DNA of 46,649 bases from Pseudomaricurvus sp. HS19 (GTDB taxonomy: Bacteria > Pseudomonadota > Gammaproteobacteria > Pseudomonadales > Cellvibrionaceae), in contig NZ_WVVW01000018.1 in assembly GCF_009857815.1 (NCBI RefSeq), forward strand, positions 1-46,649, written 5' to 3'. This document shows positions 16,153 through 25,122 of the stretch, piece after piece; position 1 is the stretch's first letter; each line of letters opens with the position of its first letter. The notes under the pieces were generated by a model. That model was given only the letters and a program-made list of their open reading frames with translations. It did no database searches and had not been told where the DNA came from. Made by a program: the position numbers and the translations under genes.

Positions 16153-17496
16153 TTACTTCAACTGCCAGACCGGGTCTGTTAAAACCACAGATAACTGCTC
16201 CATGCAGGGAGCACTTCTATCCACCTCTATCAGATCTGGCAGGGCCGCAAATCGGGCTGGACCATCCCCTTCACACAAAAACGCCAACTCCTCCGGGGTA
16301 GCCTCCTGCTCAAGCCCACGCAATAACCTATCTGCGAAGTTCACCCGCAGCATCATTCTACTGGAGTCAATCCAATCCTTACCTCCCGGCCATCCTCTGA
16401 CATTGGGCGGGTTAAATAGCGATTGGCCGAGACGCGAGAGTAACGGTGCCACTGCGTCAGGAGGAACCTGCTGGCCAGGCAGCAGGCGCTCGGCCCCAAT
16501 GACCAGCTCGACAGGGGATTTGATCATACGCCCCTGATCCTTCCAGAACGTATCGCTCAGCAAAATCCCACGCACAAGGGCTTTTATATTCCAATCTTTT
16601 GCAAAGCGGCTTGCCAACCGATTAATGGTTGCCTCATCCGGCTCGCTCACAAACTCCAACCAGAGTTTTCGAGTAATAAAACGGGCGGTTTGTGGCTGTC
16701 GTAAGATCAACTCTGCAACGCCTTCTACCCCATAATGGCCGGTTTCGCCGAATATGGTCTTAGCACCGTAGTCGTGCCGCTCAGGATAAAAACGCACGGC
16801 AAAAGAGTTGTCGCGATCCACGGACTGCCCGGTTAGGGCGCGGGCCACCTCTTTGATATCGTTTTCGGTATAGTGCCCTTCCCCCAGGGTGAACAGCTCC
16901 AGAAGCTCACGGGCAAGATTCTCGTTTGGTTTGTGTTTGCTATTGTTTGCATTGTCCAGGTACAACAACATGGCAGCGTCATTCAGGACGGAATGCAGCA
17001 GCACCCTAAAATTGCCCAGCGACTGCCTGTGAAGCATACTGTGCTGCTGATAAAGTAAAGAAGTTTGGCCGACTTTCGTAACAGCAGTTGCAAAGTGGTT
17101 GTGCCAAAAGAGAGTCATACGCTCCCGAAGTACTGCCGGAGATTCGATTAAGCTCACGGAAGCCCGTTCCTGTAACTCACTATTGCAAAGGTTTTTCATT
17201 TTTTGATAATCAACCCTTGCAACATCGCTCCAACTTTTCATTAAGCTGGCCGAAACAACTATATTAGAAGCACACATAGGTGCAAAAAACACAGCAATAT
17301 CAGCACTAATCAATTCCGTGACCATCTCTTCTCGTGAGAGTGCTTGGAATCTATTAATTAACATTAGATTAGGGCCGAATGCCGCCCTTAATGAAAGGTG
17401 GCGTGCGTCGTTTAGCTCTAAGGCCTGAGGAGACACCCCGAAACCAGAAAGGCAAAGGCAAAGGCAGATTAACAATCTACAGGGCTGTAACGACAT
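16153..17496 (-). CDS. DUF1800 protein, secreted
   Basis: A 447-residue DUF1800 protein with an N-terminal signal peptide (residues 1-25, LLICLCLCLSGFGVSPQA). Family hallmarks are LRERMTLFWHNHFAT near 124-138, NENLARELLELFTLGEGHYT near 191-210 and the C-terminal FNPPNVRGWPGGKDWIDSS. Function is unknown across the family. It is unusually short at the N-terminus compared with many family members, which often exceed 500 residues. It is followed after six bases by DUF1501, giving a two-gene operon. GC content starts to fall in this gene towards its 5' end, at the edge of the AT-rich block. Confidence 0.9.
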   Translation of the reverse strand: MSLQPCRLLICLCLCLSGFGVSPQALELNDARHLSLRAAFGPNLMLINRFQALSREEMVTELISADIAVFFAPMCASNIVVSASLMKSWSDVARVDYQKMKNLCNSELQERASVSLIESPAVLRERMTLFWHNHFATAVTKVGQTSLLYQQHSMLHRQSLGNFRVLLHSVLNDAAMLLYLDNANNSKHKPNENLARELLELFTLGEGHYTENDIKEVARALTGQSVDRDNSFAVRFYPERHDYGAKTIFGETGHYGVEGVAELILRQPQTARFITRKLWLEFVSEPDEATINRLASRFAKDWNIKALVRGILLSDTFWKDQGRMIKSPVELVIGAERLLPGQQVPPDAVAPLLSRLGQSLFNPPNVRGWPGGKDWIDSSRMMLRVNFADRLLRGLEQEATPEELAFLCEGDGPARFAALPDLIEVDRSAPCMEQLSVVLTDPVWQLK

Positions 17497-17635
17497 TCTA
17501 GCGTCCAGTAGAAAACACTACACAAAAAGAAGACCACCAATAATGTTTAATTTTTACGCATCTATTCTCAACATGCATCTAACATTTTTCCACAACGTCC
17601 CGCGCAATTGCTTTTGAGGAAATCACGCAGTACAC

Positions 17636-18922
17636 CTAGCCTATCGGCAAAAAACCCAAACGTCTCTTTACCATCCATAAGGCACCTAAATTCTGAGCCG
17701 ACAGCCCAACTGCAGTTGCAATAGCAGCCCCCAAAACCCCCCACTGACTAGTAAAAAATACTGCACTGACTATTGATATTGGTCCAGAAATAAATGTAAC
17801 TCTTTTTAAGTCCCGTTCATGACCACTCATGCTCAAAAGGTAAGCCACAGACCCTGTTGCAACATTAACCAATTGGCCCAACGCCATAATCACCAATAGT
17901 GTCGCACCTGCCTCAAAACCAGAACCAAAAAGCCGCATGATTTCAGAAGGGAAAATAATCACTAGAGAGAAGGCAGGCAACATCACTAATATCATCGCCC
18001 TAGTAGAATTGCGCGCCAAACTCCTGACCCGATCAACCTTCCCCGATGACCATAACTGTGCATATCTGGGCGCTACAACCGTATTGACAATAGATAAGAT
18101 AAAACTAGCAAGCATCGCTGTCCTTTGAGCCGCTGACAGGTATGCCAACTCTTCAGCTTGAACAAATATTGCCGCCATCACGATCGCTGACCAATTGGCC
18201 AGAACATTCATACATGACACCGCCCAAAGATTTCCGCTTGCAACAAGCTGGCGCCGATCCCAAAGGGCTTCCAACTTAAAGGATACGCCCTCTCCCGAAA
18301 ACCAAGCTACGAGCGCGAACAACAACATTATCCAAGAACATATAACGAATATAATCTCGGCTTCTCGCGACGTTGACTCTATTAAACCTCCCTCCAAGAG
18401 AGCATTAAATGACAATAAAAATAATGCTGTCACACCAAGATTTTGAAAGATCGTGGCAAATACAACTCGCTGCTGCCCTTGAAACGCAAATCCCAGGGCC
18501 ATAAAACAGGACATCGCCGGGAGCGCCAAAAGCATTATTTGAAGTGGGTTCTCAACAACCTCGCTCGCCCAAACCAATTCAAGGAGAGCATCCCCAGCAA
18601 TCAAGGCAACGAACAAAAAAATGCTTGTCGCTAATAAAATCCAAATCAACCCCCGATACAGAGTCGCTTGAGCTGCTTCATCAACGCCACCACAAGCGAC
18701 CGCCCTCATAATGACACTATCAAGACCTAATCGAAACAGAATGGCAATCGCAGACATAAACGACAGCCCCCACAAAAACGCACCTGCCTCCGCACCCTCC
18801 ATTGTGCGAGAGACGAACATAGTCAAAAAAAACAGTAACGCTCCTGACCCCAACTTAACAAAAGCTGTTGCGGATATTTTTTTTAAGACATTCGCATCCA
18901 TTTTAAAACTGACTATCCACAT
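17636..18922 (-). CDS. oligosaccharide flippase, Wzx-like
   Basis: A 428-residue polytopic protein of the MATE/MOP superfamily with about 12 predicted membrane helices spread over the whole length. It probably flips the undecaprenyl-linked EPS repeat unit to the periplasm. Conserved-type segments are KLGSGALLFFLTMFVSRTM near 22-40 and MSGHERDLKRVTFISGPISI in the last third. Two starts are possible: ATG 18922 and ATG 18901 (MDANVLKKISA), the second more typical for the family. It is AT-rich with different codon use from the flanking EPS genes. The stop is TAG in a single CTAGGTG sequence, the same as one array C unit, though this may be chance. Confidence 0.85.
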   Translation of the reverse strand: MWIVSFKMDANVLKKISATAFVKLGSGALLFFLTMFVSRTMEGAEAGAFLWGLSFMSAIAILFRLGLDSVIMRAVACGGVDEAAQATLYRGLIWILLATSIFLFVALIAGDALLELVWASEVVENPLQIMLLALPAMSCFMALGFAFQGQQRVVFATIFQNLGVTALFLLSFNALLEGGLIESTSREAEIIFVICSWIMLLFALVAWFSGEGVSFKLEALWDRRQLVASGNLWAVSCMNVLANWSAIVMAAIFVQAEELAYLSAAQRTAMLASFILSIVNTVVAPRYAQLWSSGKVDRVRSLARNSTRAMILVMLPAFSLVIIFPSEIMRLFGSGFEAGATLLVIMALGQLVNVATGSVAYLLSMSGHERDLKRVTFISGPISIVSAVFFTSQWGVLGAAIATAVGLSAQNLGALWMVKRRLGFLPIG

Positions 18923-18985
18923 GACATTGCGCTACCGATTACTTAAGCAGAAATCTTGACACAAAAATTTCAGAAAACAAAAAAA

Positions 18986-19711
18986 CTACACTTTTAGCGC
19001 CCAGAACTTAATCTTTAACCGCAAAACACCCAATAAAAAAACAACATTACCTATTATGTACCGGCGCGAGAGCCTAACAGGATCGTTAGCCAGCCTCCAA
19101 AGCCACTCAAGCCTTAAATTTCGAAAGATTTTTGGTGACCGAAGTTCCCTACCTGTAAGAAAATTTAAAATCGCCCCTCCCGAAATAATTACTACTGTCA
19201 GGTTCGGAAAAGCCTCTTTTATCTCCCTTGCCAACAATTCTTGTTTTGGCATTCCCATTGCCAGCAAAATCACTTCAGGATGCCAAAGCTTTACCGCCGA
19301 TAGGTAGTCACTCGTAACATAATCAAACCCATTAAGCCCTCCAGCCCAGCGAAGATCGGTATTAGCAAAAACCCAGTGAGAAAAATCATCAATAACTTGG
19401 TCTGTAGACCCCAAAACCGATACAGTCCGACAACCAAGAGCTGACAACAACTCCGGTATAAGATCTGTGCCATTATTATTATCTCCTACGATTTTTCCAC
19501 ACATCCTTAGCGCAATCTCGACTCCAGCACCATCGCGCAATAAGTAATCCGACGAATCAAGAGCCAGCCGGAACTTATCATTTCTATAGGCGAGATTAAC
19601 TGCATGAGCATTGAGGAAATTCACTACACATGGGCCTTTTTTTCTTTCTACTATTGAAAGAATAACTTCTCGTTGAGCCCCAACCCTTACCTGGTCAAAA
19701 ATATTTTTCAC
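18986..19711 (-). CDS. WecG/TagA/CpsF-family glycosyltransferase
   Basis: A 241-residue GT26-type enzyme that adds an N-acetylmannosamine-like or related sugar to a lipid-linked acceptor at the cytoplasmic membrane face. Visible hallmarks are VNFLNAHAVNLAYRN near 32-46, the LLRDGAGVEIALRM stretch near 57-70, GMPKQELLAREI near 152-163 and RNLRLEWLWRLANDPVRLSR near 198-217. Length is normal. It overlaps the GT2 gene by 17 bases, so the two are translated as neighbours in one operon. Donor and acceptor are not predictable from this alone. Confidence 0.9.
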   Translation of the reverse strand: MKNIFDQVRVGAQREVILSIVERKKGPCVVNFLNAHAVNLAYRNDKFRLALDSSDYLLRDGAGVEIALRMCGKIVGDNNNGTDLIPELLSALGCRTVSVLGSTDQVIDDFSHWVFANTDLRWAGGLNGFDYVTSDYLSAVKLWHPEVILLAMGMPKQELLAREIKEAFPNLTVVIISGGAILNFLTGRELRSPKIFRNLRLEWLWRLANDPVRLSRRYIIGNVVFLLGVLRLKIKFWALKV

Positions 19712-20651
19712 GTAAAAATTCCGCTAAATTTCTACCAAATCCAAACACATAGATTGGCAGTAAAAACTTCATGACCGAACCGCCGAATGTACCGCTATAA
19801 TGCTTCTTGATAAAGTATTCTAGCGAGTCGAATTTCAATGCCGCCACAACTGGGCTAAACCTATTCGAGGAATTCCAACCATGAACGTGCACAATCGGCG
19901 GAGAATTAACCTCTATAATTCGCCTACCCCTGGCCTTTGCCATCAGACAAACATCCTCGTCCTCTCCGTAAAGAAATATATTCTCATCAAAAAGCCCAAA
20001 CTCTTCGATGTACTCACCTGAGACCAGCATTGCAGCACCACAAACCCAGTCAACTTTCACCGTATCATAGTTGGGCGGGATCAATTGATGATTCCGTCTA
20101 TAGCTAGAGTATTTTTTTGACACTTTTGCCAACACCTTACCCAACCCTAAAGCCGATACTAACCTCATAAATCTATAGAATCCGGGCAGGACTTGAACTA
20201 ACCACTTGCCAGCCGAGGAAAATGTGTAAGACGAGGTTTGGGTCGCCCCATCCGGATACACCATTTTCAATCCGCATACGGCAACGTCTTTTTCCGACTG
20301 CATGAAATTAATCACTCGAAACATATCGACATCAGGATTCAAAAAGGCGTCGGCATTCAGGAGAAAATAGTAATCAGCACTAATATGACGGCACCCGATG
20401 TTATTAGCAGTACCGAACCCCAAATTTTCCTTTAGAGGCACCAAGGAGACCCACGAATGTCGCCCTACAATTTCTAGTGTTCTATCCGAAGACGCATTAT
20501 CAACCACTACGACTTTTACACCATTTTTGAGCACCAAATGCTCAAGAGACAGAATACAATTTTCAATATATTGTTCAGAATTAAAGGTCACAATAACCAC
20601 TGACAACTGAACACCTTCTGTCAACCCCCTATTCACGCAACTCCCCCACAA
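19695..20651 (-). CDS. family 2 glycosyltransferase
   Basis: A 318-residue GT-A fold enzyme. The nucleotide-sugar binding start LSVVIVTFNSEQYIENC lies near 16-32, VVVVDNASSDRT near 47-58, FLLNADAFLNPD near 95-106 (the DXD-like motif is NAD) and the acceptor region FDENIFLYGEDEDVCLMAKA near 218-237. This arrangement fits rhamnosyltransferase-type GT2 proteins, and dTDP-rhamnose genes are present at 32.9-36.3 kb, so rhamnose transfer is plausible. The start used has 15 residues before the conserved domain; an internal start is possible. It directly follows the polymerase gene with no gap. Confidence 0.88.
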   Translation of the reverse strand: MWGSCVNRGLTEGVQLSVVIVTFNSEQYIENCILSLEHLVLKNGVKVVVVDNASSDRTLEIVGRHSWVSLVPLKENLGFGTANNIGCRHISADYYFLLNADAFLNPDVDMFRVINFMQSEKDVAVCGLKMVYPDGATQTSSYTFSSAGKWLVQVLPGFYRFMRLVSALGLGKVLAKVSKKYSSYRRNHQLIPPNYDTVKVDWVCGAAMLVSGEYIEEFGLFDENIFLYGEDEDVCLMAKARGRRIIEVNSPPIVHVHGWNSSNRFSPVVAALKFDSLEYFIKKHYSGTFGGSVMKFLLPIYVFGFGRNLAEFLREKYF

Positions 20652-21902
20652 TCAAACTATTTTCACTCTGCGAATAGAAAAATTAAAAAAACTTGTACAC
20701 CACCGGATTCCCATGACAATAACCATGCATATCAACATGTAAAGCGGAAAATAACCAAAGAACGTCCCAAGAAAAGAATAGAACCAAGCCACCTGAATAA
20801 ACCCGACAACAAATGCAAGATAAATCGAAGCGCCTGCCCTAATGGTTAAGCTATTGACTAATACACCATATACAAAGCAAAGAATAAACGCTCCCGATAC
20901 AGCCCCCCAAAAGCCAAAATCTAGATAGAGACCACCCAAAAACGTTGGAGGAAGACCTCCGCCGCCCTCCCATACCGCAAATCGATCTTTCAAGTAATAA
21001 ACGACTGACTCACTTGCCCCAGGAATAAAAGACGAAAGATCCATAAGAATCCCTCGCCCCATTAAATAGTCTCCAGCGACATTATCCATTATCAACTGAA
21101 GAACATTAACATGCACCCCAAGCCTAACTACTAAATAACTTAGTGTAGCCAGAAAAAACTCCATTGCGCCCCCGCCAGAGATATCGATACCGTAAATAGC
21201 ATGCCCGCTCACATACGACCTCATGACCCCCATAAAGGCGATCAATAGCACAACAGTTCCAGCCAACATAAGCGCCTTTACACTTACTACTCTGAGCATT
21301 GACAATACAACCGCGCTCATCAACACCAAGAAAATTACGTTACCTCTCCATCCACTAAGCGCAACAAAAACCACGACAAACGAAAAATACAAAAATCCCT
21401 TTTTGTATTTTTTTAATAGAAGCAAGTTTAGAACATGAAAATTCATAAACCCCTTAAAAAACCAAGTAAAGAATCCCATGCCTGTTGCAAATACCTGCCT
21501 TGCCATCCCCACATCATGAGATAGCGCGGGAACACCCCTCAATAGATATAGCATTAAGTAACCCAAAACACCCACCAGAAAGAAAACGTAAGACTCCTTT
21601 TCTGAGACAGATAAGTGTAAAAAGGTCACTCCTGATGAATGCCGGTAGCGCGAGAAAACCCAGATGTTCGCACAAATTAACCCCATCATTGCTGTAACAT
21701 GACAAACCACTACCATAACCTTTAGTTCATCAGAGTAATAAAGAAACTCAACCAAATATTCTGCAAAGCTGATCGGCAAATAAAAGACCAGTAAGAAAAG
21801 TATGTTGGTAAAAAATACAGGACTCAAAAACAGTGTCTTAGGATCACGAAATAGCTGGAGCGCAACCGCAATAAGAGTTATAAATCCGGCAAAATAAATC
21901 AC
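20652..21902 (-). CDS. O-antigen/EPS repeat-unit polymerase, Wzy-like
   Basis: A 416-residue protein with about 11-12 hydrophobic helices and a large periplasmic loop around residues 225-330 (including GRGILMDLSSFIPGASESVV), the general layout of Wzy polymerases, which are poorly conserved in sequence. It would join flipped repeat units in the periplasm. The stretch GWRGNVIFLVLMSAV near 183-197 resembles the oligosaccharide repeat unit polymerase group. Its AT-rich composition and place between flippase, glycosyltransferases and sulfotransferases support the call. A second Wzy_C-type protein is at 26026-27438, so the division of labour between them is open. Confidence 0.75.
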   Translation of the reverse strand: MIYFAGFITLIAVALQLFRDPKTLFLSPVFFTNILFLLVFYLPISFAEYLVEFLYYSDELKVMVVVCHVTAMMGLICANIWVFSRYRHSSGVTFLHLSVSEKESYVFFLVGVLGYLMLYLLRGVPALSHDVGMARQVFATGMGFFTWFFKGFMNFHVLNLLLLKKYKKGFLYFSFVVVFVALSGWRGNVIFLVLMSAVVLSMLRVVSVKALMLAGTVVLLIAFMGVMRSYVSGHAIYGIDISGGGAMEFFLATLSYLVVRLGVHVNVLQLIMDNVAGDYLMGRGILMDLSSFIPGASESVVYYLKDRFAVWEGGGGLPPTFLGGLYLDFGFWGAVSGAFILCFVYGVLVNSLTIRAGASIYLAFVVGFIQVAWFYSFLGTFFGYFPLYMLICMVIVMGIRWCTSFFNFSIRRVKIV

Positions 21903-21924
21903 CCCCTGTCACCTCCCGGATTTC

Positions 21925-22830
21925 TTATTTTCTGAATCTTCTCCACGGAACCCCCCCAATCAGCTCACCTAGGTCATCCACATCTTTCTGATAATAATCT
22001 TTAAGTTGATCTTTAATCTCACACCCTACGATCTTTTTATCAATTGTATTTTTACTAACCAGAAACTCCTTTAACTTGGAGCCGAATTTAGCAGGAACCA
22101 CTAACTTCGCCGCCCGCAGAAAAACTCCTGGCGACAACAGCCGGGCCACCAGTTTTGATCTGGGAGCGCCAGAACGATTAAACCTCTCTTCCAGATTCCA
22201 GTCACAGCTCTCTATTCCTAGAAAATCTGTAATTTCTGACATCACTTGCAGCGGGGATCGAGCCAAATCCTCTTGAAAGACAATCTTCACATCCTTTCGA
22301 GAAAAAACGTCATAAAGCGCTTTGACTTTTTCAAGATACAATCCCCCAGCACGGTACTCCCAGAAATCCGAGTACCCTAACTTCACCCGGGAATCTTCTG
22401 CCGATATCGCATCTTCAAATTCGAGAGGCTCCCTCGCCTCCCTTACAAGATGCATATATTGGGACACGGCCTTTTTTACCGGGTCTCGAAGCATTAAGAT
22501 TACTTTTACTCTAGGAAATCTCTCTCTTATCTCACTAAAGCATTCCGGATGCTGGAAGTATGATGGTGAAATATCCCCTAGTATTTGATCTTGCTGAGCA
22601 CTTGAATAAAATTTCTCATACTGGCTCCAACTAGACGGACAGCCATCCAATGAATACCTATCCCCAGGTCCAGACAACCTACGATCCAGGTACCGTCTAG
22701 AAAAAAAATGTAATTCTTTTTTCTTAGGCAAGAATATTCTAGGGTGCTGACCCAAGTAGTGATACAAACTGGTGGTCCCGCACTTAGGGGCGCCGACACA
22801 AACAAAATCCAATTCAAAGCTCATAACCAT
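21925..22830 (-). CDS. PAPS-dependent sulfotransferase 1
   Basis: A 301-residue cytoplasmic sulfotransferase-domain protein that moves a sulfuryl group from PAPS to a hydroxyl, probably on the sugar repeat unit. The 5'-phosphosulfate-binding loop is GAPKCGTTSLYHYLG near 13-27 and the 3'-phosphate-binding motif is MLRDPVKKAVSQYMH near 117-131. FQEDLARSPLQVMSEITDFL near 189-208 is also typical. It lies five bases after sulfotransferase 2, to which it is only distantly similar, so the two probably act on different positions. PAPS would come from the genes at 39.1-43.5 kb. ATG 22830 or 22824 could be used. Confidence 0.92.
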   Translation of the reverse strand: MVMSFELDFVCVGAPKCGTTSLYHYLGQHPRIFLPKKKELHFFSRRYLDRRLSGPGDRYSLDGCPSSWSQYEKFYSSAQQDQILGDISPSYFQHPECFSEIRERFPRVKVILMLRDPVKKAVSQYMHLVREAREPLEFEDAISAEDSRVKLGYSDFWEYRAGGLYLEKVKALYDVFSRKDVKIVFQEDLARSPLQVMSEITDFLGIESCDWNLEERFNRSGAPRSKLVARLLSPGVFLRAAKLVVPAKFGSKLKEFLVSKNTIDKKIVGCEIKDQLKDYYQKDVDDLGELIGGVPWRRFRK

Positions 22831-22835
22831 AACGT

Positions 22836-23720
22836 CTATTTTAAATACTTTACAGTTCTCCAGCTGGAGACATTCAAATCATAATCTCTTATCAGATTAT
22901 CAAGGTCCTTAGAAAAAAATTTAGCAAGCTTTTCCTCCTCCTCTACAGAAATATAAACCTTTCCTGCCGGGCTCATTATCAGCGACCGAAGGACAGCCTT
23001 AATTGATCCACTCAACCAATACGCCAAAAACCTCCTGAGAGGTCTAAAATGGAAAAGCTTTCGGGCAACAACATTTTTAACCTCTCCCGCCTTATTGGAA
23101 TGCGACAATTTCGAAACACTATAGAAACTGCCTGACAAACCCAACCAAACAAAAAGTCTTTTGTAAAAATGGCTTGGACTTTCCATTAAGTCATCAAAAA
23201 GGCAAATAAAAACATTATCTCCACCAAAAATTTCCATCGCATTTTTAACCCCTTCATAGTACCTGCCGCATTCTATATACATGTGCGACACCCTATAGCC
23301 TTTTTCAGATCGACTATAGTCTTCTTCAATCGCATCAAATAACGACTTTTTTTGAACCCCCTCTCTTACATCCATACTCCAATGAGACAGCAATCTATCT
23401 ATTGGGTCCCTCAAAACTATTAAGATCTTGGCATCCGGGCACACCTCTTTAATACTTTCCATAGCAGGTTTGCTATAAAAATATGACGTACTTGATTCGC
23501 CAATTACTCTGTCCCCAGCGCTAGCTTTTGAAAAAAGCTTGTAATAATCGCTATCTGATCTAATGTTTTTTTGAGAGATGCCAAAATCACCAACATTGGA
23601 GAAGAAGTGGGGCTCTTTCAATTCTGACATAAAGATATGATCTTGCGCCGACAAAACCTCATGTATTGAAGTCGTTCCTGCCTTGGGAACCCCAATCAAA
23701 AAGAAATTCGGTTTTTTCAC
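22836..23720 (-). CDS. PAPS-dependent sulfotransferase 2
   Basis: A 294-residue sulfotransferase-domain protein. The 5'-phosphosulfate loop is GVPKAGTTSIHEVLS near 10-24 and the 3'-phosphate motif is VLRDPIDRLLSHWSMD near 102-117. The acidic/histidine stretch ELKEPHFFSN near 35-44 is common in heparan-sulfate-type bacterial members. It is the first gene of the minus-strand AT-rich block; about 1.4 kb without a gene lies upstream and should hold its promoter. Its neighbours suggest sulfation of the EPS made by this cluster. Confidence 0.92.
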   Translation of the reverse strand: MKKPNFFLIGVPKAGTTSIHEVLSAQDHIFMSELKEPHFFSNVGDFGISQKNIRSDSDYYKLFSKASAGDRVIGESSTSYFYSKPAMESIKEVCPDAKILIVLRDPIDRLLSHWSMDVREGVQKKSLFDAIEEDYSRSEKGYRVSHMYIECGRYYEGVKNAMEIFGGDNVFICLFDDLMESPSHFYKRLFVWLGLSGSFYSVSKLSHSNKAGEVKNVVARKLFHFRPLRRFLAYWLSGSIKAVLRSLIMSPAGKVYISVEEEEKLAKFFSKDLDNLIRDYDLNVSSWRTVKYLK

Positions 23721-24715
23721 TAGACACCCTTTCCTTTCACCAAAAAATAATCTACACCAAAACGCCTACTTAGAAATCTGGACAATGCAGAACTTACTGC
23801 ACAGCGCCAGAATATTGGCCATAGTTCGAAGCAGACATTTATGAAACTCCGAAAGATTTATCTCATCTGCATATCGTAAAGCATGTACTATAATTAAATT
23901 TCTCAGAGAATTAGATAATTCTAGAAAGTTAAAATTCTCTTCCGGAAGAAGCCTCTACACCTTAGACTAATTCAATTCAAACCTTAAAAACCTCAGGCGC
24001 GCGCAACGAGCTTGAAGAATGCCTGCAGCCCAAACTAATGACGCGGCCAAGCCGGTCAACAAGAAAATCTCGATAGCGTTGAAGTAGAAGTTGATACACC
24101 TAAAGCCCGTTGATTGCGCGAAAATTAATTCACGTTATATACTCTTGGCTCAAAAATAATTCCTTATTCAAACCAATTGGATCAGAGTAAATTGATTCCG
24201 GTTAACGATCACATCTCTCCGTCTCTGGCCTGCTAATACCTGCCCCAAGAGACAACGAAATACGCATCGCTTTCGACAAAAGCTGGAATTGCCAGCAACT
24301 CGAGGGCCAAATTCCCCCTAACGATTACCACCCAGCCAGGTAAGCGCATTTCACATCAACGCATAGCGGGTCACTTCACCACCGGTATCTGACGAAGTTA
24401 TGCATCTGCAATTTCAGTCTTTGGGGAGGAGTGGCTCTATATAGAAGCAATACGACAGGCAGGACATCATCAATGTTCTTCCCTATTTCACCGGCTACCG
24501 CCATAGGCAGAGAACTGAAATCCCGCCAACAACCCGCGAAACGCAAGCGCCCCCTTGGCTCCATTTACTCGCACCGGCCCAACGACGCGGTACGTAAAGG
24601 CGAGAATTCTAGAACAAAAGTTGAATCGGGTCACATTTCTAAGGCGCTTCTTTTAGATGAATATGATAGGGATTTTTAAATCCCTATTACTTGCCGATTA
24701 TTTTTTGATCCAATT
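23721..24715. other. AT-rich stretch without supported genes
   Basis: About 1 kb between the sulfotransferases and the GAGTGGC array. Short open frames here (for example 24431-24679) have no recognisable domain or ribosome binding site, and both strands are rich in stops. It probably holds the promoter of the sulfotransferase-to-flippase operon and possibly decayed sequence at the edge of the exchangeable block. I see no riboswitch or RNA gene I can name. Confidence 0.5.
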
Positions 24716-24850
24716 GAGTGGCGAGTGGCGAGTGGCGAGTGGCGAGTGGCGAGTGGCGAGTGGCGAGTGGCGAGTGGCGAGTGGCGAGTGGCGAGTGGCG
24801 AGCAGGGTGATGCTCATCCGTCCTGGTAGAGCACGCGTTTTTAGATTCAT
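24716..24850 (+). repeat. heptamer array G, 12 x GAGTGGC, with terminal module
   Basis: Twelve perfect GAGTGGC units (24716-24799), then GAGCAGGGTGATGCTC and a GTCCTGGTAGAGC sequence. The junction recalls the CTAG elements, where the array ends CTACAGG then ATTATGCTC or ATTATGTCC. It is therefore likely a second branch of the same element family. It stands at the right edge of the AT-rich block. Confidence 0.8.
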
Positions 24851-25122
24851 ATTAAAGGCGTTTCTGAATTTTTATTACCGCCTGTCGGGTTTTGAGCGCC
24901 CGCTTCGCCCCAAGCCACAAATACGCAAGCCAATCGCCAATTTTTGTCTGCGTCGCAGTTCACATTTGGCGGCGCATAAATTATCATCGGAACTCAGAAG
25001 TTTGGGGGACAGGTTTTCGGCTTTAGCCGCAAGCCCGTAATCAAAAGCAATATTAGGATTAGGCCAGTTAAAGGTCGCGACAGGCCGATACTTGTCGATT
25101 CCGTGAAAGGACTTTACTCATC
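24851..25122. other. gap upstream of the secreted-protein gene
   Basis: About 270 bases with no supported gene. It contains several short GC-rich stretches with GCAAGCC. I looked for the cyclic di-GMP riboswitch pattern and did not find a convincing match. It should contain the promoter of the gene at 25123. Confidence 0.4.

Noticed and set aside
24431-24679. Small plus-strand gene in the AT-rich gap
   Set aside because: No ribosome binding site, no recognisable domain and unusual composition.
24657-25040. Coding frame through the GAGTGGC array
   Set aside because: The frame is open only because the array has no stop in it; the product would be a repeat artefact.
24851-25122. Cyclic di-GMP riboswitch upstream of the secreted-protein gene
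   Set aside because: Some GCAAGCC stretches recall it, but the conserved order of core motifs is missing.
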